Shown: positions 8,148 through 17,968, numbered from the stretch's first letter. The stretch: DNA of 44,542 nt from Bdellovibrio sp. 28-41-41 (GCA_002256935.1 NCGL01000019.1:1-44542), one strand, 5' to 3'. Made by a program: numbers and translations. Notes: generated from the sequence alone by a model not told the origin.

Positions 8148-8459
8148 ATGAAATATGCAATTCTTGTTTGCTTAATGTTTTCTGCTCACGTCCAAGCCGG
8201 TGAGCACACGGTTACCCAGAAGGATAAGAAATTCAGTCAGACTGAAATCAAAATAAAAGTTGGCGATAGCATTAGTTTTAAAAATGATGAAAAGGATGTG
8301 ACTCATAATGTTTACTCTTTGGGGCCGACAAATGAGTTTGAGTTGAAGTCTCAAGCACCCGGAGAAGTCAGTAAAGTTGAGTTCAAAAAGCCGGGGACGA
8401 CTGATGTCGAGTGTGCGATTCATACTGGTATGAAATTGAAGGTCACTGTTGAAAAATAG
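8148..8459 (+). CDS. Plastocyanin-like cupredoxin (blue copper protein)
   Basis: A 103-residue secreted protein with a signal peptide cut after about residue 17 (HVQA). The single domain shows all four type I copper ligands: His53 in DVTHNVYS, Cys89, His92 and Met95 in the ECAIHTGMKL loop. This short C-x-x-H-x-x-M loop is like that of amicyanin- and plastocyanin-type carriers. It sits 15 bases after the dihaem peroxidase with a strong AAGGAG site, so it is probably cotranscribed and passes single electrons to or from that enzyme in the periplasm. Confidence 0.85.
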   Translation: MKYAILVCLMFSAHVQAGEHTVTQKDKKFSQTEIKIKVGDSISFKNDEKDVTHNVYSLGPTNEFELKSQAPGEVSKVEFKKPGTTDVECAIHTGMKLKVTVEK

Positions 8460-8476
8460 GGCCTTTTGATTTTCAA

Positions 8477-8689
8477 CTATAGGTAGAACCTGTGGGCATT
8501 GTGAAAGGGCGTCTCCGTGTCTTGTTCTTGGGTGCACCGGTATTGCTGTGGGGTCAGTTTTTTCTTGAGTTCAACTTCACTTGGTTTTATGTAGTCAGCC
8601 ATGGTTCTTGTCGCTCCCATAAGGACCACGATAAGAACAGCAATCCAAATCTTTTGTGAAGGTTTAATGTCAAAACTGCAAACATGCAA
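8477..8689 (-). pseudogene. msrB: Methionine sulfoxide reductase B fragment
   Basis: A hydrophobic leader (IWIAVLIVVLMGATRTMA) is followed by IKPSEVELKKKLTPQQYR and TQEQDTETPF, which is the N-terminal part of the MsrB domain (KPS..EL.KKLTP.QY.VTQ..GTE.PF). The frame then ends within about ten residues, so the zinc cysteines and the catalytic cysteine of MsrB are missing. The truncation lies 18 bases from the end of the cupredoxin gene on the other strand, suggesting a rearrangement joined the two. Confidence 0.65.
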
Positions 8690-8722
8690 TCCTCAATTGC
8701 CGCCAAGATTGGCCGGTTCAAA

Positions 8723-9076
8723 TTATTTCTTAAGCGACTTAATGTAAGCTATGACAGCCCATCGGTCTTTTTCTGACAGTGATGCCCATGGAGGCATTGC
8801 TGTACCAGGCACTCCCTCAGTGAGGGTTTTGAATATTTCCTTAGAAGTTTCGCCGTATTTGTATTTGCCCTCGATAAAATTTCGCGGCTTTGTACCAGGA
8901 ATAGCGACGGCTGCAGGGCCTCTGCCATCACCTTTGTCTCCATGACAGGCAATGCAGTTTTCTCGGTAGATTTTTTTTCCAGATTCAATTTGCAGTTTTA
9001 GATCTTCCGCAAAGACATTTAACGATAGGGAAAAAATCAATGCTAAAGACAAGTAGAAATTATAGTGCAATTTCAT
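8723..9076 (-). CDS. Monohaem class I cytochrome c
   Basis: A 117-residue periplasmic electron carrier. A signal peptide covers about residues 1-23 (ending VFA). One haem motif, CIACH (about residues 41-45), is followed by GDKGDGRGP and a methionine ligand in GTAMPPW, the arrangement of cbb3-type and SHP-like cytochromes. Its ATG overlaps the TGA of the upstream chemoreceptor (ATGA), so translation of the two is coupled. A link to the facing peroxidase and cupredoxin genes is plausible but inferred from position only. Confidence 0.85.
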   Translation of the reverse strand: MKLHYNFYLSLALIFSLSLNVFAEDLKLQIESGKKIYRENCIACHGDKGDGRGPAAVAIPGTKPRNFIEGKYKYGETSKEIFKTLTEGVPGTAMPPWASLSEKDRWAVIAYIKSLKK

Positions 9077-10719
9077 GCAGCACTTCCGTGCTTCGCAAAG
9101 CTTGGATCAGCAATTAAGCTATTTGAGATATCGCCTGAACTGGTTGTTGTCGGGCCACTCCGAACTCCAAAAAATAATCTAAGTTCTAAAACCTGTTGAT
9201 CGATGCTTTCAGAAAATTCTTCAAGATGATTCGCAGTATCTGAATATTTATCAAATAATGAGTTTTGAGATTGTGTGGCTTGCTCAATGTACATGATGGC
9301 CTTGCTCATCGTCTCTATTCCGCTAGCCTGCTCCTCAGATGCATTCACAATTCCGTTCATGGCCTCTTGAACAGAAGAAACCTGTTTACCAATTTCATTG
9401 AGTTTCTCATGACAGACACCTGATTTTTCAGCGCCGCCCGTGATTCTCAATTGGATATCCTTTGTGACATAGGCCATAGACTCGGTGGCGTCTTTAATAA
9501 TATTTTTAACCTCATTGGTGCTATTGCTTAATAACAGGTCAATTTCCTTCGCGGCAGTACCGCTAAGATTAGCAAGCGTTCCGATTTCTTCTGCAACCAC
9601 AGAAAATCCTTTGCCGTGTTCTCCTGCGCGGGCCGCTTCAACCGAGGCATTGAAAGAAAGCAATTTGGTTTGAAAAACGATCTCATTAATTATTTTGGTC
9701 TTGGTTTGAATTTCAGACATCATCTTTGTAATGCTCGTCAGTCTCTGATTGTTCTCGGCGACCTTATTAACCATTTGTTGACCACAAAGATCGATTTCGC
9801 CCATTGCGGAACGAACTGCCTCACCGGCGACTTGCCCTTCTTCTGATCGCGCAAGACACTTTTCAACCGTCTCTAAGGAATTCTGGGCGGTTGATACATT
9901 GGAAGCCGTCGTTGTCTTAATTTGCTCTATAGCGGAGGCAGTTTCTTGGGTCGACGTTGCCGTTTGTTCGCTGGCCTTGCCTAGTTCAACTCCGCAACTT
10001 GTCAGAGTTCTGCTGGATTCAGCCATCGCAATTGAGGTCTTATATAGAGAGATTACCAGTTTTTGAATTGCTAGATTTACTTTCGATACGGTGAAGACAA
10101 TGAGGCTAAAGCCTAATATGATACTAATCGGAAAGCCAAATAGAATAGAAAGTCTGACCCTATTAGAGGCCTCTATCTGCTCATCGCCGAGCTTGACCAT
10201 TCTATTCGTCTCATGGCTGAGGGCTGTCTCAACTTCGCTGCGGATCTTATCGGTATATTCTTTTCCCTTACTTTTTCTAAAGATTGCATTGAAATCGTCT
10301 GCAGAAATCATATTTCTAGTTAATTTTTTACGCGCCATCATCTCTTCAACAACTGGGCCTGTAATCCAACTCTTTTTGAATTCGGAGATTGAAGTGAGCC
10401 TTTTATTTTGTTCGGCATCATCAGCGAGCAATTCCTGGGCAGCTCTGGCTTCTTGGTCAAATTTGGCTTCATTTTGGTTAAACGGTTCCAAATAGGAATC
10501 TTCGCTACTGAGTAGATAACCGCGAATGCCAGTTTCTAAGTTGATCGTAATAGTAAGGAGGCGATTAAAAGTCTGAACAACTTGTTTTGAATGCTCAAGT
10601 TCTTTCAGGATAAGATTTTGTCTTTGTTGGCTGAAAAAGACAATAGCACCACAGACAACAAAAAGGCCGGACCAAAAAATACAAACACCAATAATTTTCA
10701 TTTTGAAGGTTAAGTTCAC
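9073..10719 (-). CDS. Methyl-accepting chemotaxis protein with CHASE3-like sensor
   Basis: About 548 residues. The first transmembrane helix is at about 8-28, followed by a periplasmic domain with the CHASE3 signature (LETGIRGYLLSSEDSYLEPF), a second helix near 195-215, and a cytoplasmic coiled coil with the conserved receptor tip EIVFQTKLLSFNASVEAA and GEHGKGFSVVAEEIGTLA, the CheA/CheW-binding hairpin. There is no clear HAMP domain. The start is taken as the GTG at 10719, which has a GGAGG six bases upstream; other GTG starts lie two codons earlier. The stop overlaps the start of the cytochrome c gene, an unusual pairing that hints at redox sensing. Confidence 0.88.
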   Translation of the reverse strand: MNLTFKMKIIGVCIFWSGLFVVCGAIVFFSQQRQNLILKELEHSKQVVQTFNRLLTITINLETGIRGYLLSSEDSYLEPFNQNEAKFDQEARAAQELLADDAEQNKRLTSISEFKKSWITGPVVEEMMARKKLTRNMISADDFNAIFRKSKGKEYTDKIRSEVETALSHETNRMVKLGDEQIEASNRVRLSILFGFPISIILGFSLIVFTVSKVNLAIQKLVISLYKTSIAMAESSRTLTSCGVELGKASEQTATSTQETASAIEQIKTTTASNVSTAQNSLETVEKCLARSEEGQVAGEAVRSAMGEIDLCGQQMVNKVAENNQRLTSITKMMSEIQTKTKIINEIVFQTKLLSFNASVEAARAGEHGKGFSVVAEEIGTLANLSGTAAKEIDLLLSNSTNEVKNIIKDATESMAYVTKDIQLRITGGAEKSGVCHEKLNEIGKQVSSVQEAMNGIVNASEEQASGIETMSKAIMYIEQATQSQNSLFDKYSDTANHLEEFSESIDQQVLELRLFFGVRSGPTTTSSGDISNSLIADPSFAKHGSAA

Positions 10720-10968
10720 AACCACCCTCCGGGGTTTCTCTGAAAGTCATCGGTTGGGAAACAACTATTCTTAAAATTAAAATGCAAGGCAATAGGTAGC
10801 AAGACTTAGGTCCTTAAAACCATAGGCAAAACCGTTTATTTCGACTAATTTTTAGACATAAAAAGTGACCCTTTTGGGTTCCTAATTCCGTGCAATCACA
10901 GTTATTTGAAGGCCGCATAGGGTTTGATATTTGCAAGATCACCAGTAGTTGAAACAAAAGGACGTATT

Positions 10969-11385
10969 GTGACCACAAAACTAATCTTATCTATTTTGGT
11001 ATTCTCAGCTGGTGTATTTGCTACGGAAGTTGACGGAGTTGAGAGAATCTCAGCTGAAGCTGTTGAATCACAACAAGAAATTCAAAACCAAGCAGCCTTA
11101 GACAAACTATCTATGAATATTCAAAAGTTATATTCATCAGGAAAAATCACTTATGTGAAAAACCCATGCGCTGGCAAACAAGGATATCGATTAAATCAAT
11201 ATCGTGGTTTTGCGTTTGATAAAGGCGAAGTCGCGAAGTTTCAATTAAATGGTTGGTTCCGAGCAGAACCAGGTAAATACTATTCTTTGGGAGATTTTTT
11301 TAGAAAACGTGGACTATGCCACCCTATCCATAAAAAACTTCCAGCTCTTCAAAACGTGGGTATTGAATCACTGGAAATTTGGTAA
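10969..11385 (+). CDS. Small secreted protein of unknown function
   Basis: A 138-residue protein. The start is taken at the GTG at 10969, preceded by AAAGGA, which gives a clean signal peptide (MTTKLILSILVFSAGVFA). The mature part has an acidic helical stretch and then a domain with two cysteines (NPCAGKQGYRLNQYRGF and KRGLCHPIH) that could form a disulfide. No family was recognised. It converges on eno with 12 bases between them. Confidence 0.6.
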   Translation: MTTKLILSILVFSAGVFATEVDGVERISAEAVESQQEIQNQAALDKLSMNIQKLYSSGKITYVKNPCAGKQGYRLNQYRGFAFDKGEVAKFQLNGWFRAEPGKYYSLGDFFRKRGLCHPIHKKLPALQNVGIESLEIW

Positions 11386-11397
11386 TTCGACTATAAA

Positions 11398-12681
<1,284 letters not shown>

Positions 12682-13653
12682 TTAATTTTTCTTTTGTAAT
12701 TTCCTTAAAGCTTCCATACTTTCCAGTATGGTAACGGGATACTGAGACTTCACGTGATCCCAGTCAATTCGTCGCATGATCTCTTTGATTCCAGAATTCA
12801 TTTTTATTTGGCCAGTTAGCATCGTGATTAACTGCTGCGCACGCACCATGTAGTCATGCAGGCGAGCCAAATTTTGACTGATTTGATTTAAATCAAGATC
12901 ATTGTTAACGATAATTCTTAATTGAATCTGTTCAATATCTGTTGAAGGCACAGGATTGTTCTTATTCAATTCCTTTTGTGCACTCAGAAGTTGTACGTTT
13001 TTTTGCATCAACTCACGATTTTTTTCTTCCAGATTTTTCTGATTCGTTTGTAGCTCTTCGATAATGTTTTGCAAGAACATTGGGCTTAGATGGGCTGTGA
13101 CCGCATCACTCTTAACTAGGGTTTCACTTTCACTTGGCCAATTAATTTTAACATGGATATGTTGCCATGAACATTGGCCTAACGATTTACCTGTATAGAG
13201 TGGCAACGCTTCAAACGCCGACATCAAATATTTTGAAACCAGCGGGTACTGTTCTGCAATTAACGGCAAATCAAACGCAATTGAATGACTGGTGCGAACT
13301 AAATTTTCAATCGGTGGTTCTGGAGAAATAAAATAGGAAATAAAACGATCGGGTTGAATAAATACTTCGCGAGGATGCGAAATCATTTTCAGAACGCTAT
13401 CCAAAACACCCCACGCATGTAGGTCTGGAGTTTGATGTCCGACGTCTTTTACTAAGTCTAGCGTTCGTTCTTTGAATGGGTGATTTACAATTTTGGAAAT
13501 TAAAAATTCCAAATCAGGCGCTGACATCCATGCCGACGGATCCTGTATAAGATCGATCGGAAAATCCGCAGAATCATAAATGAAGGATAAATCTTCATTT
13601 CTGTTCTCGAGATATTTAATAAATGCATTGGATATTTTACAGCTAAATAACAC
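12682..13653 (-). CDS. Conserved protein with sensor-like N-terminus and coiled coil
   Basis: A 323-residue protein with no signal peptide. The first 180 residues (including FIKYLENRNEDLSFIYDSAD and later SAPDLEFLISKIV) resemble the alpha-helical ligand-binding domains found in front of some AraC-type regulators and kinases, but the match is weak. Residues about 195-235 form a glutamine/glutamate/lysine-rich coiled coil, followed by a helical tail. The start is GTG with no strong ribosome site, so it is uncertain. Gene order, directly ahead of eno, may be lineage-specific. Function unknown. Confidence 0.6.
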   Translation of the reverse strand: MLFSCKISNAFIKYLENRNEDLSFIYDSADFPIDLIQDPSAWMSAPDLEFLISKIVNHPFKERTLDLVKDVGHQTPDLHAWGVLDSVLKMISHPREVFIQPDRFISYFISPEPPIENLVRTSHSIAFDLPLIAEQYPLVSKYLMSAFEALPLYTGKSLGQCSWQHIHVKINWPSESETLVKSDAVTAHLSPMFLQNIIEELQTNQKNLEEKNRELMQKNVQLLSAQKELNKNNPVPSTDIEQIQLRIIVNNDLDLNQISQNLARLHDYMVRAQQLITMLTGQIKMNSGIKEIMRRIDWDHVKSQYPVTILESMEALRKLQKKN

Positions 13654-13734
13654 AGGGGTATTTAATCTGCCGACCCAGTCTAAGTCTATAGGATTTCTTT
13701 AATTTTCGGAATCTTAACGCAATTCAAATACAGC

Positions 13735-14835
13735 CTATTTGGTAGGCACAAACAAGTCCTTATCAAATAAAAGGTTGTTATCGACAATCTCTCCAAAGAA
13801 CGACGGCTTGTTTTGCGTTGGCTCAAGCACACCCTCAAGCTTCTCGCCTTTCTTAACAAGACGCGGAATCTTGAACAATGGCACTACGTTATAAGATCCG
13901 TCCGGTAAAAAGCCGCGAACTTGGCTGATCTCGGTAACTCGACGAGAGCCGTCAGACAAGCGGTTCACTTGAATGATGATCTCGACAGCCGATGACACTT
14001 GTGATCGTAATGCTTTCTCGCTGATATTGGCTTCGCCGCTTTGAGCAAGAGCTTCCAGACGGATGATAGCGTCATCAGGGGTATTCGCATGCACAGTTCC
14101 CATGCAACCTTTGTGACCCGTATTCATAGCGTTGATCAACTCTATCGCTTCAGAGGCACGAACCTCACCCACGATGATACGATCAGGTCGTAATCGCAGA
14201 GACGATTTTAATAGATCTTTCATCGAAACTTCGCCTTTGCCTTGAGCATCGGCCTGACGGGTTTCAAAGAAAACAACATGTTCATAGTTAATTTTTAATT
14301 CATTAGAATCTTCAATACAAATAATTCGCTGGCCCGGAGGAATATGCCCGCATAGCAACGTAAGCAGTGTTGTTTTTCCCGATCCCGTTCCTCCGCTGAC
14401 GATAATATTTTTTCCAAGACGCATGCAGATCGCCAGAAACAACGCCCCTTTTGGAGACAACGCGAGCTTCACATAGTCATTCCAAGAAATTTTAGCTTGA
14501 GTAAATTTACGAATACTAACGACCGTACCTTTTAAAGAACACGGTCTAATAACGGCCGCGATACGCGATCCATTTTGCAGCCGAGCATCTAATCTAGGAT
14601 TTTCTTCGTTGATTCGTCGACCAACACTTTGAGCAATAGAATTAACGGCCGCTAACAACACATCATCATCAGGAAATTGAGCTGGAACTCGCTCCAGTTT
14701 TCCTTTCTTCTCAACGAAAATTTCGTTGGGACCATTGATTAAAATTTCCGATACCTGCGGATCTTCCATGAAAGGCCAAATTACGGCCATGTTCTGTTTA
14801 ATTGCATCATCGAAAACGTTGCTGATGGTTGACAC
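13735..14835 (-). CDS. CpaF/TadA-type secretion or pilus ATPase
   Basis: A 366-residue type II/IV secretion ATPase of the CpaF group. Seen: the N-terminal domain motif [20 protein letters not shown], the [18 protein letters not shown] segment, Walker A (GGTGSGKTT), Asp box ICIEDSNEL, Walker B-like [15 protein letters not shown] and His box [12 protein letters not shown]. Such ATPases power Tad pili or related export systems at the inner membrane. No other tad genes lie here. The two genes upstream on the same strand, 8 bases away, encode a degenerate cupredoxin-like secreted protein and a small soluble protein, so it may serve a specialised apparatus. It lacks the N-terminal extension of some CpaF proteins. 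Confidence 0.9.
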   Translation of the reverse strand: MSTISNVFDDAIKQNMAVIWPFMEDPQVSEILINGPNEIFVEKKGKLERVPAQFPDDDVLLAAVNSIAQSVGRRINEENPRLDARLQNGSRIAAVIRPCSLKGTVVSIRKFTQAKISWNDYVKLALSPKGALFLAICMRLGKNIIVSGGTGSGKTTLLTLLCGHIPPGQRIICIEDSNELKINYEHVVFFETRQADAQGKGEVSMKDLLKSSLRLRPDRIIVGEVRASEAIELINAMNTGHKGCMGTVHANTPDDAIIRLEALAQSGEANISEKALRSQVSSAVEIIIQVNRLSDGSRRVTEISQVRGFLPDGSYNVVPLFKIPRLVKKGEKLEGVLEPTQNKPSFFGEIVDNNLLFDKDLFVPTK

Positions 14836-14843
14836 TGTTTTCC

Positions 14844-15341
14844 TTACTTAGAGCTTGTTGCGAGACCTCTGTCAGAGTTAATAATTACGACTTTGCCTTT
14901 TAGTTCTGTCTCGGGACAGTGAAAACTAAAAATGCCATCTTGTTTTGGCTGAACTTGGAAAATTTTTGGTTTACCAAAAATCGTACTATGATTTTCTGCG
15001 AAAGCATCAAACTTGAAGCTAATATTTTTGTTTTTCTCATTCACGTTCACAACGTGAAATCGATACACTTGATTTTTTCTAAGCGTAATTGTTTCAGGAA
15101 CGAAGCCTTTTTCCGTATTCAAGATAACGATGTCTTGAGTAGAACCCGTCGCCTCGAACATAGATTCAAACACACTTGTTTCTGTATTTAAGTTTTTCGC
15201 CGACTGATCCACTTCTTTAACTTCAGTGAATTCGAGCTGTCTACGAGACATATCGATTTCCCAAGCTTTAACATGGATCGTGCCAAAGAAAACTAATACA
15301 CTAGTGAAGATTCGAACGATCTTGATACTCGCAGAATTCAC
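14844..15341 (-). CDS. Secreted cupredoxin-like protein, probably copper-free
   Basis: A 165-residue protein with a signal peptide (residues about 1-26, ending VKA) and a C-terminal cupredoxin-like fold (GFVPETITLRKNQVYRFHVV ... GIFSFHCPETELKGKVVI). The cysteine is kept, but the His and Met that normally follow it (C-x-x-H-x-x-M) are replaced (CPETELKG), so blue copper binding is unlikely. The GTG start at 15341 lies 41 bases inside the previous gene; it is supported by a GGAGG six bases upstream and by the signal peptide. It lies in an operon with the CpaF-like ATPase. Confidence 0.7.
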   Translation of the reverse strand: MNSASIKIVRIFTSVLVFFGTIHVKAWEIDMSRRQLEFTEVKEVDQSAKNLNTETSVFESMFEATGSTQDIVILNTEKGFVPETITLRKNQVYRFHVVNVNEKNKNISFKFDAFAENHSTIFGKPKIFQVQPKQDGIFSFHCPETELKGKVVIINSDRGLATSSK

Positions 15342-15579
15342 GAGCTACCTCCATGGCTAAGTACTGTAATATTTTTTCATCCATCTTGCCCATTTCCTGA
15401 AGCAAGGCATTGAAGTCATGTGAACACGAGTTAATCGTTTTGAAGCCGGTATAAACTGAATCCATATGATTTTCGAACTCAGTCGTCATTTGTTTCCAAT
15501 CTTTTTTAAGAACTGGATCAATAGCGCCCAAAGTATATAGTGCATCAAAAACGTTTTGTAGGTTACCTTGTAAAAACAT
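15301..15579 (-). CDS. Small helical protein, first gene of the CpaF operon
   Basis: A 92-residue, mostly helical soluble protein (FDALYTLGAIDPVLKKDWKQ; then a helical region with two cysteines, NSCSHDF and REFCEYQ). No family was recognised. Its 3' end overlaps the next gene by 41 bases and even carries that gene's ribosome site. It is first in a three-gene unit ending with the CpaF-like ATPase and starts after a 206-base gap, where a promoter for the unit probably lies. Role in that apparatus is inferred from position. Confidence 0.65.
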   Translation of the reverse strand: MFLQGNLQNVFDALYTLGAIDPVLKKDWKQMTTEFENHMDSVYTGFKTINSCSHDFNALLQEMGKMDEKILQYLAMEVAREFCEYQDRSNLH

Positions 15580-15785
15580 AATTACCCCCGAACTCCTTTC
15601 AAAGGATTTAGTGATTCTTAGAAATTTTCGACTGATTCCTTCAGTGCCAATTTCTTACCTACATCACAGATCGGATTTTTGAAAAAAAACTTGAGTCAAA
15701 ATGAGACTGAATTTTTACCCACATGCCTAGACCTTTATCGATACCACTATCGCATGAGCTAGCATTTAAACTAACAATTTCGCTA

Positions 15786-16427
15786 CTACGGATTGGCCTC
15801 TTTAGGATTAGCATCGTTCACTTCGGATGCCGGCACAGGGTCTTCAACTTTTACGGGAGGCGCTTTTAGTTTCTCTTCAAAGTCTGACAATACCTTCTTA
15901 GCGATAGCACTTGGCGATGCACTCTCTTGCATCAGTCTGAGCTTACGGTCTTTCTGAGCATCTTTTGTTAACTCAATGTCCGCATCCGCAATTTTCTTGA
16001 TGATCTTGTACTCAAACGCGTCCTTCTTCAAACCCGGTTTAAATTCAGAAATTATGTTCTCTAAAAAAATAGCGTACGTAACTTGCACTTCTTTTTTAAA
16101 ATTCTTTGTGTTTGTTAATGCATTAGTTGCTTCAGTTACCAGATCCGAGAAAACTTTCTCAGTAGCATCTTCTTCCTCTAGCGCCGATCTTAACGGTGGA
16201 GAGATTTTCTCGATCATATCATCGCCATTTGGTCGGCTGAATATGGCTTGCAGACCTTCTTTAATAGGCACTACTTTGCCAGCATCGGCACTCTTTGACT
16301 CTTTAAGTTTATTTTTAACTAACGAGTTCATTTGATCTAAATCTTTTACAGTCAGTTGATTGTAGGTATACAAAAGTCCAGCATGCAGATTCAGCGACAA
16401 TATTATCGTTACAAAAAATACTCTCAT
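15786..16427 (-). CDS. Secreted charged helical protein of unknown function
   Basis: A 213-residue protein with a signal peptide (MRVFFVTIILSLNLHAG) and a mature part rich in Lys, Glu and Asp, predicted mainly helical, ending in a Pro-rich tail (KAPPVKVEDPVPASE). No domain was recognised. It is divergent from the DsbA-like gene across 200 bases and separated from the CpaF operon by 206 bases, so it is probably its own transcription unit. Confidence 0.6.
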   Translation of the reverse strand: MRVFFVTIILSLNLHAGLLYTYNQLTVKDLDQMNSLVKNKLKESKSADAGKVVPIKEGLQAIFSRPNGDDMIEKISPPLRSALEEEDATEKVFSDLVTEATNALTNTKNFKKEVQVTYAIFLENIISEFKPGLKKDAFEYKIIKKIADADIELTKDAQKDRKLRLMQESASPSAIAKKVLSDFEEKLKAPPVKVEDPVPASEVNDANPKEANP

Positions 16428-16631
16428 AGCGTTTTTCCCGGTTGTTTCTGTTAATTGCCTAGGGTTAACACTGACTCATCGGTATTTGATCGTAAAAATT
16501 AAGGATAGTTTTGGCGTAAAGACTTTGGGCCTGAAAGTTTGGCGCGATGATTCAAGTCTTTTTGTTTCCTAATTAAAGTGAAAGATGCAAAACTATTTTG
16601 AATGAAAAGTTCTTATAAACCGGAGGATAAC

Positions 16632-17411
16632 TTGAAACATTTAATGAAACTGGCCTTGGTATTCGGTGCATTTGCTTTAGTGCAATGTGCTCCATCTGCA
16701 AAACAACTTAAAGAAGCTGTTGAGAAAGATCCATCAATCATGTTCGTAGCGATTGAAAAAGATCCTGAGAAATTTATTGAAGTCGTAAATAAAGCGGCGC
16801 AAGAAGCTCAGAAAAAACAACAAGAAAAAATGGCAAATGATGAAAAGAATCAGCGTGATACTGAATACGCTAATCCACTTAAGCCGGAAATCGATGAATC
16901 ACGCGTATTCTTTGGTAAAAAAGATGCTCCTGTTACTATCGTTGAATACTCTGATTTCGAGTGCCCATACTGCACTCGTGGTTACCAAACTGTAAAACAA
17001 GTTAAAGCTGAGTACGGCGACAAAGTACGCGTACTGTTCAAACATTTACCTTTAGATTTCCATCCAATGGCGGAACCTGCCGCTCGTTACTTTGAAGCGA
17101 TCGCAATGCAAGACCACGCTAAAGCTGAAAAATTCCATGATCGCGTATTCGAAAACCAAGGCGAATTGAAAACTGGCAAAGAAGGCTTCTTGAAAAAAGT
17201 AGCTAAAGATGTTGGCGCTAACATGGCTAAATTAGAAAAAGATTTGAAAGACGAAAAAATCTCTAAACGTATCCAAGGCGACATGGAAGAAGCACAAAAA
17301 TTCGGAATCCGTGGGACTCCAGGTTTCGTAATCAATGGTATTTCATTACGTGGGGCACTTCCATTTAATGAATTTAAAGAAGTTATTGATAAGCATCTCG
17401 CTAAGAAATAA
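16632..17411 (+). CDS. DsbA-like thiol-disulfide lipoprotein
   Basis: About 259 residues. The start is taken at TTG 16632, which has GGAGG five bases upstream; this gives a short lipoprotein signal with lipobox-like ALVQC, so the protein is likely lipid-anchored facing the periplasm. After a charged helical linker comes a DsbA/thioredoxin-like domain: VTIVEYSDFECPYCTRGYQT with the CPYC active site, and the cis-proline region IRGTPGFVINGISLRGA. It is of the BdbD/DsbG-like class (DSBA PF13462-type). A strong terminator follows at 17444. It probably oxidises or isomerises exported proteins. Confidence 0.88.
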   Translation: MKHLMKLALVFGAFALVQCAPSAKQLKEAVEKDPSIMFVAIEKDPEKFIEVVNKAAQEAQKKQQEKMANDEKNQRDTEYANPLKPEIDESRVFFGKKDAPVTIVEYSDFECPYCTRGYQTVKQVKAEYGDKVRVLFKHLPLDFHPMAEPAARYFEAIAMQDHAKAEKFHDRVFENQGELKTGKEGFLKKVAKDVGANMAKLEKDLKDEKISKRIQGDMEEAQKFGIRGTPGFVINGISLRGALPFNEFKEVIDKHLAKK

Positions 17412-17443
17412 TTAACGCTCGATTCTGATTTTGTTATTATGGG

Positions 17444-17481
17444 AACCCCACAGTTGTAAGACTTGTGGGGTTTTTCTTTTT
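17444..17481 (+). terminator. Rho-independent terminator after the DsbA-like gene
   Basis: A 9-bp stem (AACCCCACA at 17444-17452 with TGTGGGGTT at 17464-17472) with an 11-base loop is followed by TTTCTTTTTC. It lies 33 bases after the stop codon. Confidence 0.9.
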
Positions 17482-17501
17482 CTGGGCTTTGATTGGGATC
17501 T

Positions 17502-17567
17502 TTCGGTTTTTCGGAAGGGGTTTGGGACGCGGAAGCTGTTCCTGTAAAGTTTAGGTTTTGGTTATAG
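17502..17567 (+). repeat. Left arm of 66-base inverted repeat
   Basis: Pairs with 17891-17956. The outer end begins TTCGGTTTTTCGGAAGGGG and continues to TTTGGGACGCGGAAGCTG. The last codons and stop of the four-helix-bundle gene lie in this arm. Confidence 0.9.
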
Positions 17568-17865
17568 TTTTTCTGCTTAACGAGTAGAGAATTGCTCCTA
17601 ACTGGTTCGTTATCTTTTTAATTTCTGGATTTTCTACTTTTTCTAATTCCAATATCGCTTGGCACTCTCTTAGGCTTCCTAGTGCGATTGCATAAAAGCG
17701 ACGCTGGTCTGCAGCCGTTGGCTTTCCAGATCCTTCAGCTAAATTTAGTGTAATTGATGAGCTCGCTCGATGTAGTTGATCTTGCAAAAATCTAGGCATT
17801 TTAAGGTTTTTACAAAGCCAATAGTACTCTTTGGATATTTGATAAGCTTCAAATTTTTCAAGCAT
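17551..17865 (-). CDS. Four-helix-bundle protein (S23/IVS family)
   Basis: A 104-residue protein of the PF05635/TIGR02436 family, known from intervening sequences in 23S rRNA genes and related to the Avd accessory protein of diversity-generating retroelements. Diagnostic text: FEAYQISKEYY (helix 1), LQDQLHRASSSITLNLAEGS (helix 2 with the NLAEG motif), RRFYAIALGSLRECQAIL (helix 3) and a fourth helix to the end. The ATG at 17865 is chosen; an in-frame TTG four codons earlier is possible. The family binds nucleic acid in some cases, but its role is unclear. It fills the space between the two inverted-repeat arms, and its 3' end runs into the left arm. Confidence 0.85.
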   Translation of the reverse strand: MLEKFEAYQISKEYYWLCKNLKMPRFLQDQLHRASSSITLNLAEGSGKPTAADQRRFYAIALGSLRECQAILELEKVENPEIKKITNQLGAILYSLSRKTITKT

Positions 17866-17890
17866 ACATAAGCACAAAGCGAAATCACAA

Positions 17891-17956
17891 CCATAACTAA
17901 AACCAAAACCTTACCGGAACAGCTTCCACGTCCCAAACCCCTTCCGAAAAACCGAA
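17891..17956 (-). repeat. Right arm of 66-base inverted repeat
   Basis: Reverse complement of 17502-17567 with six differences in 66. It lies upstream of the four-helix-bundle gene and 12 bases from the stop of the outer-membrane protein gene, so it may also end that transcript. Confidence 0.9.
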
Positions 17957-17968
17957 CGGACCGGCTCA

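Larger units (their letters stand above)
17502..17956. mobile_element. Inverted-repeat element carrying a four-helix-bundle (S23/IVS) gene
   Basis: Two 66-base arms, 17502-17567 and 17891-17956, are inverted copies of each other. The outer 41 bases differ at one position and the inner 25 at five. They enclose about 320 bases holding a four-helix-bundle gene. The layout recalls intervening sequences (IVS) of 23S rRNA, where a long stem carries an S23-type ORF in its loop, but here it is free-standing between two convergent genes. Mobility is inferred, not shown; no direct target repeat was identified. Confidence 0.6.

Noticed and set aside
8172..8537. 121-codon ORF antisense to the cupredoxin gene
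   Set aside because: It is a shadow of a well-supported gene and joins unrelated sequence from the msrB remnant.
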